DNA of 64,000 bases. Source: Hybos culiciformis. Taxonomy: Eukaryota > Arthropoda > Insecta > Diptera > Hybotidae. The stretch is taken from NCBI GenBank assembly GCA_964007475.1, contig OZ023274.1:71683303-71747302 (forward strand), read 5' to 3'. The notes below the pieces were generated by a model, which saw only the letters and a list, made by a program, of their open reading frames with translations, was not told the origin of the DNA and did no database searches. The translations under genes were made by a program, and so were the position numbers. Positions within the stretch are counted from its first letter, which is position 1, and each line of letters starts with the position of its first letter. This document shows positions 51,028 through 62,252 of the stretch, one piece after another.

Positions 51028-51719
51028 GTACCATTAATATCGGTAATAATATTATATTTTTTATATTCGATTAGATCTAAAAAATACTTAAAGCTCTTCA
51101 AATTTAGGATTTTTTTTATCGAACTTTACAAAAAACGGTGACTTTTCTCAGTTCATTCTTCAATACGAGTCTAATACAAAACGCCTTAATAATGTTCAAC
51201 AAATATTTCATCGTAAAAAGATAAGACATAAATACATATTGCATATTTATGAAATTGCGTATGATCTAATGATAGATATATTATATTATATTGGAATAAT
51301 GGTCAAATTAGAAAATTTTACGTGGAAAATTTAATAATAAATATTTTTTATTAAAATAATTAAATAATTTTTAACATCATTGTGCAAACAAAAAGTTAAT
51401 ATAGGGATATTTTTTAATTTTATTTTAAATATGTAGTTTAAAAAAGGAAAAATCAGTTTTCTAACTTCATTATTTTTATTTTTTCGATCCTTAATCATTC
51501 CGTAGTAGCGATTTCTACATGCAATAAAATTCGTGTGTTCTTTTATAGCGTGAAAAATATATATAACAAAACTATCATTCATAAATTATATGGTAGTAAA
51601 AATTATATAGTAATTAATGAATGATGAATGAACTATGTAAACATTAATAAAATTTAAATTAAATAAAAAAATAATTCGTTAATTAAATCAATTAAAAAAT
51701 GTTAATAAGATAAAAAAAA

Positions 51720-51915
51720 AAAGATTAAAAGATCAGTAAATTAAAAATAAAAAAAAAAAAATTAAAAGATCAGTAAATTAAAAATAAAAAAAAAAAAATT
51801 GTCAGAAAATAAAAACTAAGATAAGAATATTGAAAAAAAAAAGGATTAAAAGATCAGTAAATTAAAAATAAAAAAAAAACTTTGTGAGAAAATAAAAACT
51901 TAGATAAGAATTAAA
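51720..51915. repeat. Short direct repeats just upstream of the wrapper start codon
   Basis: Three copies of ATTAAAAGATCAGTAAATTA followed by AAAATAAAAAA, and two copies of GAAAATAAAAACT(A/T)AGATAAGAAT. They lie 60-260 bp before the ATG, so they may be part of the 5' UTR. Confidence 0.8.
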
Positions 51916-51978
51916 TTGCCAACAAAAAAATATAGATATTATTATTATACAAAAAAATATTAGAAAAATAAAATTAAA

Positions 51979-54900
51979 ATGGAAATAAAAATAAAATATT
52001 TAATGAGTGATAAATTTTTATTAAATAATTTTATTATAATTTTTCTATTAATATTAATAAATAATAATAATTTAATAGTCATGGGTGAATTAAGTTACAA
52101 TAACAATAATTTTGATACAACGAATAAACATTTTGAAAGTGTTCCGACTACAATTAAAACATTTGAAAATGATACTATTTTATTGCCTTGTTATTTGAAT
52201 GGTAATTATTTACTTATTATTATATAATTATATTTCCAATTTTAGTTACGAGGACCCTTATCATTGAATTCTGAAAATCAATGTTTTTTTTATAAGTTTG
52301 AACCGAAATTTTCTATGTGACCCCAAAAGAAATTTTTTAGCTTTGTTAGCTATTTATAAATGTAGCCTTAGTTATTACAAGAAGAATTGCAACGAAATGC
52401 TAAACCAGTACTTGTCTGCAATTATAGAATTATTAATTTTATTTATAGTTTATTTTTATCTAACATCTAAGATAAGATCTTTTAACGGAAATAATAAAAA
52501 TTCCATTCAATTTTACCATTCATAATCGCAAAATGTGATAATTTTTTATGAATGATTTTGTAAAAATATGGAATCTCATTATTATGAATATTATTGTGAA
52601 TTTTGGTTTTTGTTTAAAATTTAGAAACAACGCATACAGACAACATTTATGTTAAAAATAATTTCAGGTAACGAAACATAATTAAAATTTAAAAAAATAT
52701 TCTATAAAAGTATAATTATGTATGCTACATACTATATAAATAATCGTTTTTTTTTTGTAATTAAATTTTATATTGAAGTAGGTAAAAAGGGACCTTCCCC
52801 TTATTTCATTAATGTATCACTATTGCAATCTAATTAAACAATATGTAGAATTTTTGTTTTTTTTGAAATGAAAGTTATAACACGATTCAACGTAATTGCA
52901 TTTTAAAATAATATAATTCTGATGATAATATAAAATTTCATGCTATCTAAATTTATTTGGCGGCATTTTAAGTCCACCATAACCACCTCTTTATTATCGG
53001 TAGACATGGATCTAATATTGTTTTCATGTTAAAAAATTCAAATTTTATTAAATGAATCAAAAAAAAAAAAAATAATAAAAAAGATTTAAAAAATTGAGTC
53101 AAGCATGACTTTGCATCACTATTAAGGCATAACTAATGTGATGTCTGTTAATTATGAGCTAACGAATCTTAGTTTTATAAACAATGATTCTTCATCAAAA
53201 AGAATTATTTTAATTTGTTAGACCTATTTAGTTGTAAGCACCGCAGAAAAAAAAATTCATTAAAATAGCCTGTAGTGTAAATATTTTTATTCTTCTCAAA
53301 ATGAAAATACAAAAAATAAAAGAATGAAAATTAGTTGGATATTCTGATTTTTTTTTTTGGATTTAATTCCAAGAAACCTATTACACAGTAGAAGTAAGAA
53401 GATAAAAATTCACAAGTACTCTTAATTTAGCTTGACGCAAGTTTTCAAAATCTATATTCATCATAAATATAAATATTATAAAGAAATAAAGGAATGTATG
53501 TATTGATTATTGTAAAAAAATAATAAAGCTGGATCGCAATTTGGGAGAAGGCAATCATTTAAAATAAACTAATTTGAATAATAGTATATGTATAGTATGT
53601 TCATACTGAAATTCAAACTCAAAAAATATTAGTTCAAAATATTAGAGACAGTGGTGTTTACATATAAATTAAATTAACAATTATTGGAAATAAATGTGGG
53701 TGATATACCGGTGAAATTTGATATTAATTTTTTTTTTGTTGTAGGTAACTTATTATTTTAATTTTATTCACTGTAAAAAGGTATCACTTCCGATTTTAAT
53801 AAAAAAAAAATTTTTTATAAATGCTTGTATCAAAAATAAATATAATAATAATGAAATTGTTAAAAAAGTTTTTCATATAAAATCATATCTTTTTTTTTGT
53901 TGTTGAGATTTTTGTAGAATTAAAGACAGGAAACTCAGATGAAAAGAAGATTAGTTAAGATGAAAATGTAGAGCTAATTATGATTTTTCAAGGTAGATAT
54001 AAGATTATGTAACTTGATGCATTTTTCGTGGTTAATGAAATTTAATATTTTTTGTATAATGATTGTGTTGATTTAAAGTTTTCAGAATTGTAAATTAATT
54101 TATGATGAAATCAGTTAATACAATTGTATAGATTTGGTGAAAGATTTAAGAAAACAAAAAAATTAATTAGATAAATTTCCAGTCGAAAATTTTATGGCAA
54201 AGTTGAATAAATGTAAATTTGTGACTTAAAGAACCATGTTGTACGAAAAATTGACACAAAGAACTTTGAGGTGGTATTAATTTTGATGCGGTAGAGATGA
54301 AAAAATCGTTTGTGTTTCTCAAAATAATGTTTGCATAATTATTGTTAAATAAATTGCTGAGTTAAAGATTTAAATTTTGCAAATTTTTTTTTTATTATTT
54401 TTTTGAATAAGAAAATACAAATATGTATTTATTTATTTTGGAAAACAAAAATTTTCTGCCAATTTGTTTCTGCTGATCGCTTTAATTTTGGCGCTTTGAA
54501 CTTGCTTTTAAACGTAGTTCATTGCCAACGTGTGAGATCACCGATCACCCAAAATAATCATTATTACATATTTTTCTTTATGTATGTACAATGACTATGT
54601 GAACAGTAGAAATACAATTAACACAAATATTGTCAGCACTCATTAAATTTAAAAGTTATATATACTACATACAATGTTTAAGCTAAAGCTAAATATGTAA
54701 CATCAAGATGAAAGAAAAATTAATTATTGTGATAACGAATTTTTGCAAGATTGAATTTTTTTTTATTATTTACAAATCTTCAAAAATTTAAAATTGTCTA
54801 AATAAGCAATTTAAAAATAACATCATAAAATATTAGTTTGCTTTTCTATAGAAAACAAATTTAGCTTAATAGAATATTTAACGAAATGAAAATCTATATT

Positions 54901-57900
54901 AAGAAGACAAACGAAAAGTTCTGAATCTATTGATTAATTTTGCTTTAATTGACTTTAAGGTATATATATTATAAACTACATATATATTATAAACTAACTT
55001 TCTAGATATAGGTATTTGTATATTGTGAATTAATAAATAAATAAATCAGTATACAAATAACGAAAATATTATACAATTAATCACTTAATTTTTGTGCGTT
55101 TTCAATAAAATAATAAAATTTGAAGTACATACATACTTTTGTTATGCTTTTAAGTTAATTTTTAATAGTTAAAAATTCTTGACCGCTAGCTGATAAAGAG
55201 AACTAACTAAATCATTTAGGTTCACCATCGTGTATTTAAATTATAATGTAATTCTTTACCTGTATAATTAGAATGTTACAATGTTCATGATGTGCAACGG
55301 TCTTGGAGTCCCATCTATTAAGTAAATATTTCACAAATAATTCCCAAATATTTCCCATATAAATAAATAAAATGAGTGTCCCCTGTCAATTTTTTTAGTG
55401 GTGTGAAAAATTTATTTAATTTATTTTTCACTTAGTAAAAAATTAATACATGCTACGGTTTAACTGTGGCTCCAAAGGGTTTTTTTAATTATACACTTCC
55501 AATGATAATTTTTTTTTAATTCATTTTATTTACTTATTTTTTCACAGTAAAACAAGTATTTATATATTTTGCAATTGCAAAAAAAAAAAAAAAAAACTGC
55601 AGCTTAATTAAGTTACAATCTTTTAAATAACTTGCTTCTTGCAATAAAGATTCACATTTTTTTTTCTTTTTCTCTGGTTTTATAAGATCTTCTACAGTAT
55701 ACATAATATATATTTTTAAATTGACCTATGAAGATAGAATTTCTTAATAAATGCGAATGAAGTATTAAATTTAATTTATTATTATGCGATAGAGATAAAA
55801 AAAAATTATAGGCCGATTACTTACAAAATTTTTAATTGCATATGTTTGTCTTGAAAGAAAACAAAACCATTTTTCAATTAATTGAAATAATTTTCAAATA
55901 GGAAGAGGATTTTTTTTTTTTTGAACTCTTGTCACTTATTTTAATTGATATAATAGCAGGTTTTTTTTTTTTTTACAAAAATGGATCATTGTTGTATAAA
56001 TTTTCATTTTATAAAAAATACAAGCAAACGTAATATCGATGAATTTTATAAAATATGCGTAAAAAACTTTACTAAGGAAGTTCTTAAGAGATAAATTCTT
56101 AATTTAGTTGCCGACTTAAGAATTTGGAATTATGTATATTTTGTTCGCATTGTGTTTTGATTTTTTTTTGAATTTAAAACAATATTAAAAGGAATGAATT
56201 AAGAATGTTTACAATTTGTTAAAAAATCTCGATCTGTGCAGAATACAGTATAGGTCATAATTGTTAACTTATATATATTTGAAACAAAAGGAATCTGCCT
56301 GATTTTCTGGATTTCATGGAAAGTCAGAAACTTTTGTTAGCGGATATTAATAAGACTTTTTAAAATAATAAAATCTTTGAAAACTATAAATTTGTATGCT
56401 TGTTTTTCATACATTGGCTGTGACATAGAAAATAAATCATTTCAAAATTGAAAAAGACTACCGTCTATCCTGAAATACTAATACTTTGCAAATGATAAAC
56501 TGCACTAATTCGATTCAGACTATATTTGAATCTGGTTCTATTTTCACCACGATGTGGTTCTATACCGCGTTTTTTAGTCACAAAGTCTGAACCGGACAAA
56601 GTCTGAACCGGGCAAGGCTGCATATCTTTTTCATGTAAAAATTATATTATTTAAATTATTTTTAAAAGATTTATTGTATTCTGATGAAAATTATTATGTG
56701 GATAGATAAACAACTATTAGAGCAACCTAGAAAAATGGTTAGCCCCAATTGTGTCCAAAGATTCTGACCGGGACTGATGAAAATTGATATGGCATTAGGA
56801 AGAAGTAGATTATACGAATTCACCAAAAAAAATTTAGCCCTCAAAAGGGTCATAAGATTTTGGCTTGGGTTTTAAAATGATTTCAAAACATGGGTTGGTA
56901 TCGATTGTAGTGCTTATGTATATTGTTCAAAACTATTTTAAAACGCAATGAGTGGATAGTGGCCTCCTTTTCCCATTTATAATTTGTTAATAATTTTAAG
57001 TAATTTTAAGTTTTTGTACCAAATTGACTTTACCACTAGGAATAATAGTTAATAGTTTTGTTTATGGAATATGCATATAAATATTTGTATAAACAAAATT
57101 ATAGTACTTAAAAAATAATTGAAATTACTTATGTGGAATGTGGATTGCTTTAAGCAATATTTTGAAAAATATTTCTTTCAGTTATTGCCCTATTCGTTGA
57201 AATGAAATTAAATCGTATATTTATTCTTTAAATTTGATTTAAATTACTGGGTTATAAAAATATTCTAAATAATTTTGTATCTGTTTTTTTTTTGTTTCGT
57301 AAAAATTTATGAATTTAAAAAAAAAAAACAATTAATACTATATCTACACAAATTATTGTTTATTTACTTAAAATTATTTACAAAAAAAGGAAAGGGTTTT
57401 CTTGGAATAAATATAAACCAATAATTACAAAAAAAATATTATATACAAACGAACCTAAACTGAATCATGAAAACTGCTCATGCTTACTAATTAAAAAAAT
57501 AAATTAATTTTGGGTCACTAATCCAGTATTTTTAAAGAAAATAAATTATGTATTTGTATTTTGTTTTTTGACACGATTAAATTGGCGTTTAAGAAACATA
57601 TACCATATATCATTAAACACATAAAACATATCATAAACACACATTTATATGTAACATATCATAAACACGTTAGTACCGCCAATATATTCTATGAAATTTT
57701 ATTTCTTTAATTATTATCTTCTGATGCTCATCATTATTAATGTTGCCAACTCTGTGCCCTTAGAAAGCAGTACATTTCAAAATTGAAGAGCAGAAAAAAA
57801 AGTTAGAAATATATGTACAGAATAATTGGAAAATTTGATTTTGTGTTTGATTAAGTTTTTAGCTATTATAATAAATGTAAGTAATTTGTATTCTGTATAT

Positions 57901-60900
57901 TTAAATATACACTTGTAATTGCAATACATATAATTTTTATTTTAAAGTAAATAAAATTCAAATTTGAATAAATAACTAACAGCTGAAATAAATACATTTT
58001 CATTTTAAATTATTTTGTTAATTTTTCAACTTACCTAATTGGTTGTTCTTTAAATGTAGGCAATTTGTTTTTTAACATATTTATTTGACCACTAATACAT
58101 TTTTCCCTGGTGAATAAAAAAATGATTGTATATAATATTCCGTAATTAAAAGGAAACCACAAGAAATCAACAGGAGTTCTAAGTTCTTTCTGTTTTAGAT
58201 TTTTTTATATTTGTTATTAATAAAATAAAGGTTTGACAAACCGCATTAAAATTTAAAATAATAATAATTGGTTGTAAAATCAAATACCATAACGTCATAG
58301 TTGAAATTTTATGATGTAATCATAGTAGTTTAGTTACACTTGTACAATATAATATACTAGGTACATATGTGTAGACTTAAAAAGAAAAGTAGTTTTAGGT
58401 AAAATTTAGGCTTGTGGTATTTATAAATTGGTTTTATGGCGTATCTAAACTATAGTCTAGAAATCAAGGTATAATCAAACTATTTTTTATTGAGTTATTT
58501 ATTTAATCAAATGCTTAATGCAAGCGACACAGTGCTGGTTAATAATAATAGTATTAAACGATTGATTTATAAGGTAACTTATAGAGAACACTTAAGGATT
58601 CTATTATAAAAGATTAAAGGAAAAGTATAAATTATATTATAGTACTTATTAATTTGATAGATAAAGTAAGTTAGTGTAATAATTGATTATCTGATTGATT
58701 TAGTAAGCAGCTTCAGTATTAAATTACATCACCACTTGAAAAGAAATGTAAGCATTTTGATATTATATAAAGCTTATTTTTGAAGTCTTAAAACTTAAAA
58801 AACTTCACATAGTACCGCTTATTAGGACAAATGTATAAGTGTTTTTTAAACGATACTACAAAATAGTACATATGTATCACCTATGCATCATTATACAGAA
58901 AATAAATTAAAACAAGAACTGCTTTACATATAAAGTTAACCGCATAATATGATGAATTTTATTTTAATCAAAACATGCATGCAACAATGTGTAAAAAAGA
59001 TTAGGGAGCAATTTATATTGTTTTATCACAAACGAAATTAAAATTAATTTTGTTTGTGGTTTTATATACCTACAAAAATTATTTATATAATAAGCAGTAG
59101 GTTTGATAACAATTTTTTTTATTCATTGAAGAAAATTCTCTTAATATACCTAACCGTTAAACAATTTTGATTATATGTTCAAAATAATTTCTGACTTTAC
59201 TTTGAGAAAAAAAGATAATTTCATACACCTACCGACCTATCATTAACTTCAGTATCAACTTATTTTTTTTTAATTCAAGCTTTATTGATAACATTGTAAA
59301 ATTATTATTATCAGAGAACATATTTATGATTTTTCGTCACATCACCGTTAAGCTTAGTGCAATGCTACGCAATTTTGTTAAAATTATGTATACAAACCTA
59401 AAATGATTTTAATAATATTGAAGTAATAGTAAAAAGATTGTTTGTTGGTGTAATTCTAATTCTATCCCTATTTTCCCACGTTATCTTTTCACACTAAATT
59501 ATTACTTTAATCTTTGTTTCGTGTTTACCAGAACATGAATTGAAATAATGATTACCTACAACATTTACTATTTAAAAAAGTGTTAAAACAATTAATGTTC
59601 ATTGTACATATCCTTTTTTTTCGAAAATTACAGCAGCACCTCGATTTATTCGATGGAGACGTGATGAAGTGCTTTTGATTGATTCCCTTGACTTACACAT
59701 ACTGCCACCAGATCGTTATCATTTTTGGCCAAATGGAAGTTTGCAAGTTAGTCATGTTACACGAGAAGATAATGGCGAATATCATTGCGAAGTTATGACA
59801 TCAAATAATGTAAGTGCCTCTCAAGGTCATGCTATTGAAGTACAGTATAAACCTGAAGTAAGCACATCGCCCAGTGGGTTGTTTGAAGTACCAGAAAAGA
59901 GTGTATTTGAAATAATATGTGAAGTTCGGGGTGTACCTCCTCCAGTGATAACATGGAAACGAAACGGTATTGAAATTCAACAATCTAAAGAGAATATTTC
60001 AAATCGAAGACGATTGATAGTTGAAGTGGAAACAAGAGATAAATCTGGCTCAATTGAATGTGTCGCTGAAAATGGTGTTGGAGAGGCTGTGAGTGCTGGA
60101 ATACATTTAAATATTTTATGTGAGTAAATAAATTACGTTCTAATAATGAGAAATATATACTTTTTCTGTGAATAGAAAAGTTAATAGATTTTAGCGCATA
60201 TGTTTCCTATATGCATATTCTGTTAAAATAAAATATAAAACGTATTATACGCTAATATCTAATATTCTAATGTTCTAATCAATAAAATATAATATAATTT
60301 TCTTTTTTTTGCTATTATGTTTTGCTTGACCTAGTTCTTTTTCTTTATGGATTTATTTTACACCTTGTAATTAATAATTTTTCTATTAAAAATATATTTT
60401 TTTTTTGTTTAAAGTTATTCCAGAAATTACAGTTAATACTCCTGTTGTTCACACGAAAATCAATATGCGTACCCATTTGGAATGTATTGTACTTTCTGCT
60501 CCAGTAGCTAAAGTTAATTGGTTTCATCATGGAGTACCAATAATACCAGATACTACCATTGCTCGACATGATTTCGAATTACAATCTAATAAATCAATAA
60601 ATCATTATTACACCCAATCAAGACATCAATTAGTTATTAAAGAGGTTAGAGATCAAGATTTGGGATTTTATGAATGTCGAGCTGAAAACACGGTTGGATC
60701 TCAGGGGAAAACAATAGAAGTTTCGGGTCGGCCAATGCCATGCTTATTTAAAAGTTCGCCAATTCAACAAATGGGTACAACACATAATTTAATTTGGCAA
60801 ACAGAAAGCTTATCACCTATAACAGAGTACAAGTTGAAATTTCGACAAGTGCCATCTGGTAAATTGAAAATGGAATAATTGATTTTTGAATAAAATGTAA

Positions 60901-60998
60901 TATTTATTATATTTTATTTGAAGGTAACGTTACTCCACAAAATCGTCAAATTATTGTGTTATGGAATGAATTGACAGTACCATCTGGAGCATCAGAAG
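51979..60998 (+). CDS. wrapper: wrapper-like Ig/FN3 cell-adhesion protein, first four coding exons (3' end not in window)
   Basis: Exons 51979-52201, 59634-60119, 60415-60858 and 60924-60998 join in frame to 409 residues and end at a good donor (GTAAGTGG), so the gene continues. Drosophila Wrapper is a GPI-anchored surface protein of midline glia needed for wrapping of commissural axons. Seen: a hydrophobic signal segment (FLLNNFIIIFLLILI), Ig1 split by the 7.4-kb first intron (FENDTILLPCYLNG then FIRWRRDEVLL and DNGEYHCEV), Ig2 (EIICEVRGVPPPVITWKRNG, SGSIECVAENGVG), Ig3 (HLECIVLSAPVAKVNWFHHG, DLGFYECRAENTVGS), then GRPMPCLFK and the start of an FN3 domain (LIWQTESLSPITEYKLKFRQ). The remaining FN3 strands and GPI signal are missing here. 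The start could be the first ATG or the in-frame ATG at 52003. A hAT element sits directly after exon 4. Confidence 0.87.
52202..59633. other. 7.4-kb first coding intron of wrapper
   Basis: AT-rich with many homopolymer runs. I saw no nested gene, RNA gene or convincing transposon. A short tandem duplication of AAAGTCTGAACCGGGCAA-like sequence lies at about 56580-56615. Confidence 0.6.
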
Positions 60999-61109
60999 GT
61001 AAGTGGGGATAATCATTAATTCTGTTTGTATATTGAATCTTTGGTGCTATCATTTATTTACTAGTGATGGGAAATCTCGTTCACTTCAGTGACCTGTGTT
61101 AACTCGTTC

Positions 61110-61440
61110 GTTCTTTTTTACTGACCGAGTTAAAAAATATCGTTCAATTGAACGACCTATTTTCTCGTTCGCGAACGACCGAAAAAAAATGAACTCAAAT
61201 CAATTTACTGACCGAGTTAAAAAAATTGAACGGGTTAAAAAAATGAACGAACTATTTTTACTGACCGAGTTAAAAAAAATTGAACGGGTTAAAAAATGAA
61301 CGTACTATTTTTACTGACCGAGTTAAAAAAAATTGAACGGGTTAAAAAATGAACGTACTATTTTTACTGACCGAGTTAAAAAATATTGAACGGGTTAAAA
61401 AATGAACGTACTATTTTTACTGACCGAGTTAAAAATATAG
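61110..61440. repeat. Subterminal tandem array, about 52-bp unit
   Basis: About six copies of ACTGACCGAGTTAAAAAA, most followed by TTGAACGGGTTAAAAAATGA and ACGTACTATTTTT. It is typical of repeats near hAT ends where transposase may bind (inference). Confidence 0.9.
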
Positions 61441-62252
61441 CTCATTGATAAAATTAACTCAAATCAAAATGAACTTTGCAAAAATAAAAAAATACCAAAT
61501 GAAATAAACTGAAAGTGAACTGTGAACTTTAGGAAGCATTAATTCATCTATTATTTTTAAAGTTAATATGATTTATTTTTATTATAAAAAAAATAAAAAT
61601 ATTTAGAGCATATTAATCTACTAATAATTATTCAAATATCTATATTAGCAATAACCGATTATATCAAAAAAAAAATTTTTTTTTATCTTTTTATTAATAT
61701 TTTTTGTTATATTTTTTGGGATAATTTTTTATGAAAAATAAAACATTCCTTTAAATATTTAATCTGTTTCCCGTCAGTCTTTTTTATTGTATTTTTTTCT
61801 ATGGATGTCGTGTGGTATTTTCAATTGAAAAAGACGATAATTTTCAGACCAGTAAAGAGTAGGCTTGCCAGATAAAAATTTCTAAAAAAACGTACCCACA
61901 AAAATTGAAGTCCATAAAAAAGAAATCAAAATATAGGTACATATTATATATTTTGTTTTATTTATAAATTATCAACAAATGATACATGTAATATGTTATA
62001 TAATAAAATATATTTAAAAAAATAAAATAATGTTAAAAATAAATCACAAGATTCACAAGGTCTATAATTCTGCCTTATATCACTTCAATTTTACTAATTA
62101 ATATTTAGGTTATTACTATAATAATTTAAAAAATAAATAACCAGGACTTTAGTTCTGCCTTTAACAAAATCAATTAATTCTATCACCTAAAAAGGACTTA
62201 AATTCTGCCTTTAAAAAAATCACAAGGACTTCACTTAATTATAATTTGATTA

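Larger units (their letters stand above)
43113..51978. other. Gene-poor AT-rich region upstream of wrapper
   Basis: No convincing gene in 8.9 kb. An ATATC/TCATA-rich microsatellite lies at about 43475-43540. A more balanced patch at 46390-46640 has no open frame or recognisable match. The last few hundred bases probably include the wrapper promoter and 5' UTR. Confidence 0.55.

Noticed and set aside
56671..56853. 60-codon minus-strand frame
   Set aside because: Inside the wrapper intron, no motif or splice context; consistent with chance.
61096..61299. Frame with repeated DRVKKIERVKK
   Set aside because: Produced by the subterminal tandem array of the hAT element.
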